Below are positions 1 to 7,124 of a DNA stretch of 64,000 bases, piece by piece. Location: assembly GCA_947089905.1 (NCBI GenBank), contig CAMUMG010000002.1:186001-250000 (forward strand), in the 5' to 3' direction. Made by a program: the position numbers and the translations under genes. How positions within the stretch are numbered: the first letter of the stretch is position 1; each line of letters opens with the position of its first letter. Under the pieces are notes generated by a model. That model searched no databases. It saw only the letters and a list, made by a program, of their open reading frames with translations, and was not told where the DNA came from. The stretch comes from an uncultured Lachnospiraceae bacterium. Lineage in GTDB: Bacteria > Bacillota > Clostridia > Lachnospirales > Lachnospiraceae.

Positions 1-2
1 TA

Positions 3-1088
3 TATGGAGGCGGGAGCGTGAAACGTTCGGGACTGCTGGGAAAAGTAGAAAATGCACTCCGTGAGGCGCAGATTATGTTTTGCGAACTGGGAGGCGTAGT
101 TCCTAATCCACATTTAGATAAGGTTTATGAGGGAATCCGTATCGGCAAATCAAAAAATGTTGATTTTCTTCTTGCTGTTGGAGGCGGGAGCGTGATTGAT
201 ACGGCAAAAGCGATTGCGTATGGGCTGGCAGAACCGGAGAAAGATGTATGGGAGCTGTTTGACCATACACGCATAGCAAGAAAGTGCATTCCGGTTGCCA
301 GTGTATTATCCATTGCTGCAGCAGGAAGTGAAACATCGAAAGGATGCGTAATCACAAATGAAAAAACCGGAGAAAAGCGTGCTTATGATGATAATCTTGC
401 CCGTCCGAAGTTTGCCATTATGAATCCGGAGTATACGAAATCTCTCCCAGATTACCAAACGGAGGCAGGATGTACGGATATTATGATGCACACGATGGAA
501 CGGTATTTTACCAATGGAGGCAATATGGAGATTACGGATGCTATTGCAGAAGGATTACTGCGTACTGTTATGAAAAATGCAGTTATTCTGCATCAGAATC
601 CGGGAGATTATGATGCCCGTGCGGAAATTATGTGGGCAGGGAGCATTGCCCATAATGACCTTACCGGCTGCGGAAATGATGGAGGGGATTTTATGACACA
701 TAAACTGGAACACGAATTGGGAGGTATGTTTGACGTGACTCATGGTGCGGGGCTTGCGGCTGTATGGTCAAGTTGGGCAAGATACGTTTGCGGAGAATGT
801 CTGCACCGTTTTGTTCGTTATGCAAGGAATGTTATGGGTGTTATTTTGGATGGCACAGATGAAGAAGTTGCTGAGGCTGGTATTTGTGCAATGGAGGATT
901 TTTACCGTAGTATTGGGATGCCTACGAACCTGAATGAGCTTGGAATACACCCGACGGATGCTCAGATAGAGGATATGGCAAAACGATGTATGATTGCGGC
1001 AGGAACGGGAACAGGCTCTGCGAAAAAACTGAAACAGGAGGATGCAATTCGTATTTACCAAAATGCCCGTGGATGCTGTTGTTATTGA
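3..1088 (+). CDS. Iron-containing alcohol dehydrogenase (butanol dehydrogenase/YqhD-like), 5' end cut by window
   Basis: This is a cytosolic NAD(P)H-dependent group III alcohol dehydrogenase that interconverts aldehydes and alcohols. The frame is already open at base 3 and reads YGGGSVKRSGLL, the motif normally found near residue 40 of BdhA/YqhD proteins, so the first GTG (base 18) is not the start and roughly 35-40 residues lie outside the window. Visible motifs are the nucleotide-binding GGGSVIDTAKA and the metal-ligand pattern D..MH in TDIMMHTMERY plus histidines in HKLEHELG and DVTHGAGLA. The C-terminus ends in ARGCCCY rather than the usual IYR-type tail, which may be local sequence decay. 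Substrate cannot be inferred. Confidence 0.9.
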   Translation, partial: YGGGSVKRSGLLGKVENALREAQIMFCELGGVVPNPHLDKVYEGIRIGKSKNVDFLLAVGGGSVIDTAKAIAYGLAEPEKDVWELFDHTRIARKCIPVASVLSIAAAGSETSKGCVITNEKTGEKRAYDDNLARPKFAIMNPEYTKSLPDYQTEAGCTDIMMHTMERYFTNGGNMEITDAIAEGLLRTVMKNAVILHQNPGDYDARAEIMWAGSIAHNDLTGCGNDGGDFMTHKLEHELGGMFDVTHGAGLAAVWSSWARYVCGECLHRFVRYARNVMGVILDGTDEEVAEAGICAMEDFYRSIGMPTNLNELGIHPTDAQIEDMAKRCMIAAGTGTGSAKKLKQEDAIRIYQNARGCCCY

Positions 1089-1145
1089 AAAAAACATATA
1101 TTGGTTTTATAATGTTAGGGATGAAACACGTGTAATTGTACATGA

Positions 1146-1304
1146 TATGCTGCTCATGGAGTATATACTGTATATCGTTATTCTTATGATGATTATATTT
1201 GCGAATTTGTAATACTAGAAGATAATCCAGACTCTATACAAATGATAGATATATATGTTCCAAACCTATATCCTATATATGATGAGGGCGAAGAATTGTT
1301 TTGA
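1146..1304 (+). pseudogene. Remnant of an unrecognised gene (C-terminal piece)
   Basis: A frame without ATG reads about 52 codons (HGVYTVYRYSYDDY... ending YDEGEELF) and stops 9 bases before the next gene's ATG. Immediately upstream, another frame (from about 1108) reads VRDETRVIVHDM, so a frameshift near 1145 could join the two pieces. The composition looks protein-like, but no family is recognised and no start or ribosome binding site is present. It is most simply the tail of a decayed gene. Confidence 0.35.
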
Positions 1305-1313
1305 GGAGGATTT

Positions 1314-1661
1314 ATGAAAAAGAACTTTATTTTACCGCTGGCAGTTTCAGTGGCGGTTATGCTGATACTTCCGTGGTTAGTGGTTACTTTCGTAAAAGAC
1401 GACGCGGGAATGGCAGTATGTTTCCTTTTATTTTTTGTGATTAATCCAGTATATTTCATAATAATTGGAGCATTTGCAGAAAGGGATATCAAACACCTAT
1501 GGAGTCTTTTAGTTATTTCAGCAATACTGTTTTTGACTAGCACATGGATTTTCTTTGACATAGGTGAGATAGCATTTATCCTGTATATGGTAATCTATCT
1601 TGTTTTAGGTATAGCATCTATGCTAATCTCCATATTCATCAGAAAGAAAACTCATAGATGA
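1314..1661 (+). CDS. Small integral membrane protein, function unknown
   Basis: This encodes a 115-residue protein preceded by a strong GAGGAGG ribosome binding site. About four hydrophobic segments are visible (roughly residues 4-25, 32-54, 64-82 and 86-108), with a short charged loop (AERDIKH) in the middle and a basic C-terminus (RKKTHR). No family motif is recognised. It follows a gene remnant and precedes the TetR cassette, in a region that looks accessory. Confidence 0.6.
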   Translation: MKKNFILPLAVSVAVMLILPWLVVTFVKDDAGMAVCFLLFFVINPVYFIIIGAFAERDIKHLWSLLVISAILFLTSTWIFFDIGEIAFILYMVIYLVLGIASMLISIFIRKKTHR

Positions 1662-1709
1662 TTTCTAACTTACTATATTATATATATGTTTATTGTATCA
1701 TCAAACCTA

Positions 1710-1757
1710 TTGACTTTTTGAACAGTGTTCAATATAATATGATTGAACACTGTTCAA
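1710..1757 (+). promoter_or_regulatory. TetR promoter with two operator palindromes
   Basis: TTGACT (1710-1715), a 17-base spacer and TATAAT (1733-1738) form a near-consensus sigma-A promoter. The 15-mer TTGAACAGTGTTCAA (1718-1732) fills the spacer, and its exact reverse complement TTGAACACTGTTCAA (1743-1757) covers the expected transcription start. Each is an inverted repeat TTGAAC-N3-GTTCAA. The placement is what is expected for autorepression by the TetR protein encoded immediately downstream. Confidence 0.85.
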
Positions 1758-1769
1758 GAAGGAGTTACG

Positions 1770-2354
1770 ATGGATAAAAATGCGAATATAAAGAATCATA
1801 TTATTGAAGTTACTACTAAGTTGATTGAACAGCACAATGGTAATACCAAAGACATTACAGCTCGTATGATTGCTAGCAAAGCTGATATAGGATTAGGTTT
1901 AATCAACTATCATTTTGGAAGTAAGGAAAATCTGATAACGGAATGTGTTCAACGAATTATCGGAAAAACAGTTACAAAATTTTATATGACAGGAAATTAT
2001 GAAACGGATAAAGAACGTTTAACAGTTTGTGCAACTTATGTTTTCAATTTTTTGTTTGAACATTCTGCAATTTCTCGTATTTCTATTTTAGACGATTTAC
2101 AAAACTATACGAAGAATTGCAATTCTGTTCTTACACAACAAAGTTTTATACTATCTTTAAAAAATGATATTTCGAACAAGGATAAATCTATATTGGTTTT
2201 TATTCTTACGGCAGCAATGCAGGCGGCATTTTTAGGGAACGAAACAGTCAAACAATTACTTAATTATGATTTTGCAAAAACAGAGGATAGAGCGGCATAT
2301 ATCAAAAAATTAGTAGATATTCTTTTTGAAGGGACGGTAAAGATGGATGAGTAG
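1770..2354 (+). CDS. TetR/AcrR family transcriptional repressor
   Basis: This is a 194-residue TetR-type regulator. The N-terminal helix-turn-helix spans about residues 12-55 and includes ASKADIGLGLINYHFGSKENLI, matching the family pattern in which the recognition helix is followed by YHF.sKe.L. The ATG at 1770 is chosen because AAGGAG lies 6 bases upstream; the longer TTG-initiated frame from 1743 starts inside the operator. The last codons overlap the next gene by 8 bases, so the regulator and the membrane protein are co-transcribed and probably co-repressed from the promoter at 1710-1738. The ligand is unknown. Confidence 0.88.
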   Translation: MDKNANIKNHIIEVTTKLIEQHNGNTKDITARMIASKADIGLGLINYHFGSKENLITECVQRIIGKTVTKFYMTGNYETDKERLTVCATYVFNFLFEHSAISRISILDDLQNYTKNCNSVLTQQSFILSLKNDISNKDKSILVFILTAAMQAAFLGNETVKQLLNYDFAKTEDRAAYIKKLVDILFEGTVKMDE

Positions 2355-2946
2355 AAAGATAGGAATATATAGTTCTATCATTAATTTAATTGCCATAATC
2401 GTTTTTTCAATATCAATGTTATTCAATTTTGACTATGTCAGTTATTTTTCTTCCATGTTCATAGCTTTTAGTTTTGTAGTGATGATATGTTGCTATGCTT
2501 ATTTTGCAAAACAGAAATATAAATTGGTAGGCTATATTTCAGTAGTATTTGCTTCTATATACACAACTATCATTTTGTTGGTTTATTTTGCACAGCTAAC
2601 AACTGTTCGGTTAGATGATTTAACACAACAGGCTAACAGACTTCTTGACTTTCAACAATGTGGATTGATATTTAATTATGACTTATTAGGTTATGCTATT
2701 ATGGCATTATCTACTTTTTTTGCAGGATTGACAATCAATATATATGCCAAAGCGGACAAATGGCTAAAGTATCTGCTTATGGTACATGGAGTATTTTTTA
2801 TATCCTGTTTGATTACCCCTATGTTTGGGGTATTTAAGACAGATAGCCCTACATGGATAGGTGTGATAGTATTAGAATGTTGGTGTGTATATTTTTGCCC
2901 TATCAGTATTTTATCTTGTTTGCATTTTTCTAAATGTAAGGAATGA
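2347..2946 (+). CDS. Polytopic membrane protein in operon with TetR
   Basis: This encodes a 199-residue protein of about six transmembrane segments, starting inside the end of the TetR gene (8-base overlap, translational coupling). No conserved catalytic motif is visible. Sequence between the helices is short apart from a polar loop near residues 85-105 (TVRLDDLTQQANRLLDFQQC). Family knowledge only suggests that membrane proteins coupled to a TetR repressor are often small-molecule transport or stress proteins; the actual role is unknown. Confidence 0.65.
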   Translation: MSRKIGIYSSIINLIAIIVFSISMLFNFDYVSYFSSMFIAFSFVVMICCYAYFAKQKYKLVGYISVVFASIYTTIILLVYFAQLTTVRLDDLTQQANRLLDFQQCGLIFNYDLLGYAIMALSTFFAGLTINIYAKADKWLKYLLMVHGVFFISCLITPMFGVFKTDSPTWIGVIVLECWCVYFCPISILSCLHFSKCKE

Positions 2947-3009
2947 TTGAATATCTGTCTAATAAGGTCATATCAATTACAATATTTAGGATAAACTATT
3001 GTATAATAG

Positions 3010-3058
3010 AAAAGCAGAGAACCAACCACGAATAAAAGTGATTGATTCTCTGCTTTTT
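3010..3058. terminator. Bidirectional intrinsic terminator
   Basis: A 20-base stem (3010-3029 with 3038-3057) has an 8-base loop and is flanked by A- and T-runs. Two A-C mismatches on the plus strand become G-U pairs on the minus strand, so it is more stable as the terminator of the leftward heat shock gene, and may also serve the rightward membrane protein gene. Confidence 0.85.
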
Positions 3059-3082
3059 CGGATTGTTCAATATGAAAAGAAA

Positions 3083-3535
3083 TTAGCCCTCAATAGGAAT
3101 ATAATGATTCTTTTCTTCTACAGCCCTTTTTTCCTCTTTAGGAAGGTTAAATGTCAGAACACCATTTTCATATTTGGCATGAATATCGGCGTCTGTTACA
3201 TGCTCTCCTACATAGAAGCTACGACTCATACTTCCGGCATAACGTTCCCGTCTTACATAATTGCCTTTTTGATCTTTTTCATCTTTATCAAGTCCTTTTG
3301 CTGCATTCACTGTCAGATAACCATGATTTAACTGCATTGTAATTTCATCTTTTTTAAATCCAGCTAAATCAATATCAACAATGTAACCTGCATCGGTTTC
3401 TTTTACATCTGTCTTCATCAAGTTGTTCGCATGTTTTCCATATAAAGTCTTATTTACGTCTGGAAAAGATGGAAATTCAAAGCCCTCCATAAAATTATCA
3501 AATAAGTTTTCTCCAAAAATGCTTGGTAATAACAT
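3083..3535 (-). CDS. Small heat shock protein, Hsp20/alpha-crystallin family
   Basis: This 150-residue holdase chaperone binds unfolding proteins in the cytosol without ATP. The N-terminal aromatic-rich segment (LLPSIFGENLFDNFMEGF) is followed by the alpha-crystallin domain (about residues 40-135) with DIDLAGFKKDEI, the L-x-V strand YLTVNA and the conserved YENGVLTFNLPKEE near the C-terminus. The gene stands alone between a terminator and a promoter overlapped by a CIRCE element, so HrcA heat-shock control is expected. The start is supported by AGGAG about 8 bases upstream on the minus strand. Confidence 0.93.
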   Translation of the reverse strand: MLLPSIFGENLFDNFMEGFEFPSFPDVNKTLYGKHANNLMKTDVKETDAGYIVDIDLAGFKKDEITMQLNHGYLTVNAAKGLDKDEKDQKGNYVRRERYAGSMSRSFYVGEHVTDADIHAKYENGVLTFNLPKEEKRAVEEKNHYIPIEG

Positions 3536-3614
3536 AAGTCATTTCTCCTTTCTATGATATAAAATAGTATCTACTGGATTTTGAGTAGTGCTTTGTTTTA
3601 TATGTTATATATGT

Positions 3615-3657
3615 ACTATAACAGACTTTATTAGCACTGTCAATAGGTGAGTGCTAA
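3615..3657 (-). promoter_or_regulatory. Heat-shock promoter with CIRCE operator
   Basis: On the minus strand TTGACA (3643-3638), 17 bases and TATAGT (3620-3615) form a sigma-A promoter. It is overlapped by TTAGCACTG-N9-GAGTGCTAA (3631-3657), which matches the CIRCE consensus TTAGCACTC-N9-GAGTGCTAA at 17 of 18 arm positions. CIRCE is the binding site of the repressor HrcA, so the small heat shock gene is predicted to be derepressed on protein-folding stress. Confidence 0.9.
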
Positions 3658-3831
3658 TAAAATTATAAAATATTTATAAAGAACAGATAAAGGAAATTTT
3701 TATAGGACAATTTTTTGCTTGAAATCTAAACAAAAATAAAGTAAAATTGCTGATAGTGCTAATTTACTTTTACAAAGTATAGTAGATTTTTTTATGATAA
3801 AGAAATAACGTATAGAAGGGAGAGATTACAT

Positions 3832-5115
3832 ATGAAAGCATATGTAAATATGAGTCGGGAAGAACTTTTATCATTAAAAGCAAGTTTAGAAGAAACATTT
3901 AAGACAGAAGAGGCGAAAGGACTTTCTTTGAATATGGCAAGAGGAAAGCCGGGTGCTTCTCAGTTAGCAATTTCTATGCCAATGTTAGATGTAATCAATG
4001 GGGAATCAGATATGAATACGCTACTTGGAAACGATACTAGAAATTATGGTGATTGGGATGGTATCGGTGAATGTAGACAGTTGTTGGCTGATATGATGGA
4101 AGTAAATAAACCAAATGTAATTGTATGTGGTAATTCTAGTCTGAATATTATGTATGATACCGTGGTTCGTTCTATGGTGATGGGAGTAAATGGATCTACG
4201 CCTTGGTGTAAGTTAGATAAAGTAAAGTTTTTATGTCCAGTTCCGGGATATGATAGGCATTTTAAAATTACAGAATTATTTGGAATTGAAATGGTTAATA
4301 TTCCTCTTGGAGAGGATGGACCAGATATGGATTTAGTAGAACAATATGTAAATGAAGATGCTTCTGTAAAGGGAATCTGGTGTGTGCCAAAATATTCGAA
4401 TCCAACGGGTATTACATATTCAGATGAAGTAGTAAGACGTTTTGCAAATCTAAAACCAAAAGCAGAAGATTTTCGAATTTTCTGGGATAATGCCTATTGC
4501 ATCCATCATATATTTGATGATATTCAGGATAAGATTCCTAATATTTTAGAGGAGTGTGAAAAGGCAGGAAATCCAAATATGGTTTATGTATTTGGCTCTA
4601 CTTCTAAGGTAAGTTTTCCAGGTTCTGGTGTATCCGCAATCGCAACATCGTTTGAAAATATGGAGTATATTAAGAAATTTATGACAACACAGATTATCGG
4701 TCATGATAAGATTAATCAACTTCGTCATGTCAGATTCTTTAAAAATATAGATGGTTTAAATGCACATATGAAGAAACATGCCGATTTACTTCGACCAAAG
4801 TTTGAAGCAGTACTGAATATTTTGGAGAAAGAACTTACAGGACTTGGAATCGGAAGCTGGACAAAGCCAAGAGGAGGATATTTTATTTCCTTTGATGCGA
4901 TGCCGGGATGTGCCAAATCGATTGTTGCTAAATGTAAGGAATTAGGATTAGTTCTTACTGGTGCGGGGGCAACTTATCCATACGGAAAGGATCCAAAAGA
5001 TTCCAATATTCGTATTGCACCTTCCTTCCCTACACCAGAGGAGATGGTAGAAGCGACGAAGATGTTTGTTCTGTGTGTAAAACTTGCTTCTGTAGAAAAA
5101 TTATTAAGTGAATAG
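3832..5115 (+). CDS. PLP-dependent aminotransferase, aspartate aminotransferase-like (subgroup Ic type)
   Basis: This 427-residue fold-type I aminotransferase probably transfers amino groups between aspartate or a related amino acid and 2-oxoglutarate. Visible signatures are ARGKPGASQL near residue 35, NYGDWDGIGECRQLL (residues 67-81), the PKYSNPTG substrate/PLP loop, FWDNAYCIHH (PLP-contacting Asp and Tyr) and FGSTSKVSFPGSG with the Schiff-base lysine (about residue 260). The length and the order of motifs match the type Ic aspartate aminotransferase group. It is monocistronic, with a good ribosome binding site (GGGAGAG) and a terminator 8 bases after the stop. Substrate preference is inferred. 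Confidence 0.85.
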   Translation: MKAYVNMSREELLSLKASLEETFKTEEAKGLSLNMARGKPGASQLAISMPMLDVINGESDMNTLLGNDTRNYGDWDGIGECRQLLADMMEVNKPNVIVCGNSSLNIMYDTVVRSMVMGVNGSTPWCKLDKVKFLCPVPGYDRHFKITELFGIEMVNIPLGEDGPDMDLVEQYVNEDASVKGIWCVPKYSNPTGITYSDEVVRRFANLKPKAEDFRIFWDNAYCIHHIFDDIQDKIPNILEECEKAGNPNMVYVFGSTSKVSFPGSGVSAIATSFENMEYIKKFMTTQIIGHDKINQLRHVRFFKNIDGLNAHMKKHADLLRPKFEAVLNILEKELTGLGIGSWTKPRGGYFISFDAMPGCAKSIVAKCKELGLVLTGAGATYPYGKDPKDSNIRIAPSFPTPEEMVEATKMFVLCVKLASVEKLLSE

Positions 5116-5122
5116 AGTATAT

Positions 5123-5159
5123 AAAAACAGTGGTTTTTTCTCTTATAACCACTGTTTTT
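5123..5159 (+). terminator. Intrinsic terminator of aminotransferase gene
   Basis: AAAAACAGTGGTT (5123-5135) pairs perfectly with AACCACTGTTTTT (5147-5159) around an 11-base loop, and a T-rich tract closes the structure. It begins 8 bases after the aminotransferase stop. Confidence 0.9.
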
Positions 5160-5382
5160 ATATTTCTAAATTCGATTGTTCAAAATTTGTTATGTTTTAT
5201 ATAATATTTTCTGATAAATATAACTTGTAATTCTGTTCAATGAATCACAAATACATGAAAGGCTTATCCTCTAAATCAAAAATTCGTCCCCAATTATAAG
5301 ATTTTAAAAGTTTAAAATTTATGATATACTATTATTAGTCCTACAAAAATATAAAAAAGATTATAAGGAAATGGGGGAAAAT

Positions 5383-6357
5383 ATGAGACGCGATATATAT
5401 GCTTTGCAGGTAGAACGTACATTATTTAACTGGTACTATAGCGGAGAAAATGCTACCCCTAAGCCAGTTTTTAATGCAGTCCAAGAAGGGCTGAAAAATG
5501 ATATGCAGGTTCTTGTCCTTGTTGAAATACCAGATATAGTTTCAAAAATGGTAAAAAATCCAGAACAGATAAAGGTTGGTGATATATTCACAACAGAAGA
5601 AGAATTGGCAATCAAATTATATCATTTGCCTGCAAATGAACAGGGGAAGTATTTTATTCCACTGTTTACAAGCGAGGAGGAACTAAATAAAAAAGGGATT
5701 GCCTCTGTAATAAATCAGTCTTTAAAAGAATTATTTGAAGCAGTTGCTTTATGGAAAGATTGTTTGGGTTTTATTCTCAATCCATGGGATAAAAAATTGA
5801 TGCTTAGTAAGGATATTATTAAGAGTATTGTGTCATATCAGGAAATATCTAATCTTTCCTTTGTAAGGGGCAGCGTAGTAGATATGCACGTTGATGCTAT
5901 TGTAAATGCCGCAAATAAAAGTTTGCTTGGAGGCGGCGGAGTAGATGGAGCAATACATAAAGCAGCTGGTTTAAAACTATTAGATGAATGCAGAGAGTTA
6001 AAGGGATGTAATACTGGTGAAGCCAAAATCACAAAGGCTTATAATATAGAGTATGCGGACTATATTATACATACAGTTGGGCCAATATACAGCGGAAAAA
6101 AACAGGATGCAGATTTACTATCTGCGTGTTATAAAAATTCTTTGGATTTGGCATTAAAAAATGGGTGCAGCAGTATTGCATTTCCGGGAATCTCTACAGG
6201 AATATATGGATATCCTTTGGAAGAAGCTGCCGAAATTTCACTGCTTACGGTAGTACAATGGTTTAAGGAACATCCAGATAAAATAATGAATGTGTATTTT
6301 TGTTGTTTCAAAGACAGCGAATTAGAAGCATATAACAAATTGACAGCAAGTATTTAA
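5383..6357 (+). CDS. SseB-like domain fused to a MacroD-type macrodomain (ADP-ribose hydrolase)
   Basis: The N-terminal half (about residues 1-145) resembles the SseB domain, including the closing LGFILNPWDKKLMLSKDII segment. The C-terminal half (about 155-324) is a macrodomain with the MacroD/YmdB signature VDAIVNAANKSLLGGGGVDGAIH, GEAKITKAYN, HTVGPIY and the phosphate loop FPGISTGIYGYP. MacroD enzymes deacetylate O-acetyl-ADP-ribose and remove mono-ADP-ribose from acidic side chains. The ATG at 5383 is chosen because GGGGGA lies just upstream; the earlier in-frame ATG (5371) has its AAGGA only one base away. The gene is monocistronic. The role of the SseB part is unknown, so the target is open. 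Confidence 0.88.
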   Translation: MRRDIYALQVERTLFNWYYSGENATPKPVFNAVQEGLKNDMQVLVLVEIPDIVSKMVKNPEQIKVGDIFTTEEELAIKLYHLPANEQGKYFIPLFTSEEELNKKGIASVINQSLKELFEAVALWKDCLGFILNPWDKKLMLSKDIIKSIVSYQEISNLSFVRGSVVDMHVDAIVNAANKSLLGGGGVDGAIHKAAGLKLLDECRELKGCNTGEAKITKAYNIEYADYIIHTVGPIYSGKKQDADLLSACYKNSLDLALKNGCSSIAFPGISTGIYGYPLEEAAEISLLTVVQWFKEHPDKIMNVYFCCFKDSELEAYNKLTASI

Positions 6358-6452
6358 TAGTTAAAAAATTTAATAATACTGTTAATTCCAAAAATTATTT
6401 GTTCATTTTCTATTGCTGCTTGTTCATTTGTATTATGGCAGGATACTAATTT

Positions 6453-6716
6453 GTCAACTACCCATCACCGAAAGGGAATGGGCTTATAACTGCCCAGTCG
6501 TGCTAACCGCTTACGCCTCCGACCTTTCACCCCGATATTACTACCTAACGTGGCGTTACATCATAGGGTGGTTGACAGCACCCTTTACAACAAAGATATA
6601 CTCTGTTGTAACTGCATTCGGTACGAAAACTTCCCATGCTATACCGTTCGTTTTCGATACGTTTAAGATGTTATCTTCCCAACGGTTTTCTCTATGTATA
6701 AGATGATAGCATGGGA
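6453..6716 (-). ncRNA. Structured RNA-like remnant, possibly right end/omega-RNA of an IS200/IS605 TnpB element
   Basis: The region is GC-richer than its surroundings and highly structured. It holds an 11-bp perfect inverted repeat (TCCCATGCTAT 6632-6642 with ATAGCATGGGA 6706-6716) that encloses ACCGTT/AACGGT (6643-6648/6681-6686). At the other end a CCCAT/ATGGG hairpin (6461-6482) is followed on the minus strand by TAGTTGAC. Firmicute TnpB elements typically end with an AAGCCCA..TGGGTAGTT-type hairpin that forms the 3' part of the omega-RNA. No tnpB frame is present. Family assignment is from memory of such ends and is tentative; a different structured RNA is possible. Confidence 0.4.
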
Positions 6717-6750
6717 TCCTATTTTTTGCAAGAGTTTACAAGGCTTCCTC

Positions 6751-6981
6751 CTATGACATACAAAAGGATTTATGAATATCATAGCAATTCATGTGATGCG
6801 TTTGTGCAGTTTCATATGCCTTATTCATATGTCCGTCTCCACCTCCTACTAATACAACTGCTCCCTTTTTAGGCTTTGGAATCGCTATCTCCTTTCTGAA
6901 AAATTTTGCACAAAAATAGGTTTGTAATTTGCTTCCCACATCTAATAATTTTCCTATATTTCTTCCGATAATTTCGATCAT
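6751..6981 (-). pseudogene. Fragment of a flavodoxin/NADPH-dependent FMN reductase family gene
   Basis: A 76-codon minus-strand frame contains KPKKGAVVLVGGGDGHMNKAYETAQTHHMNCYDIH, which resembles the central beta-strand and glycine loop of flavodoxin-like FMN reductases. The N-terminal FMN phosphate-binding loop (GSPR..GNT) and the C-terminal part are missing, and the ends diverge. There is no ribosome binding site at its ATG. It appears to be a decayed internal piece lying beside the structured remnant at 6453-6716, in line with a rearranged locus. Confidence 0.4.
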
Positions 6982-7057
6982 GTATTAGATTGGAGTATAA
7001 TGTTATAATTCCAATTGTAACCATCATTCTGTTTTTATACCATTTTTGTCGGAATTA

Positions 7058-7086
7058 TTGACTGAGAATCGTTTAAATGATATACT
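7058..7086 (+). promoter_or_regulatory. Promoter of chemoreceptor gene
   Basis: TTGACT (7058-7063), 17 bases, then TATACT (7081-7086). The predicted start lies about 30 bases before the chemoreceptor ATG and just upstream of its AAAGGAG ribosome binding site. Confidence 0.75.
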
Positions 7087-7124
7087 ATATACTATCAAAA
7101 TAGTAGAGAAAGGAGTTACAAAAA

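Noticed and set aside
18-1088. GTG at base 18 as a true start of the alcohol dehydrogenase
   Set aside because: The frame is open upstream to the window edge and encodes the conserved YGGGS motif there, so the gene continues outside the window.
768-1097. Minus-strand 109-codon frame antisense to the alcohol dehydrogenase
   Set aside because: It is a shadow of a conserved coding region, with no domain and no ribosome binding site.
6413-6706. 97-codon plus-strand open frame
   Set aside because: It has no ribosome binding site, no recognisable domain, and lies across nested inverted repeats; it is more likely open by chance over a structured RNA-like region.
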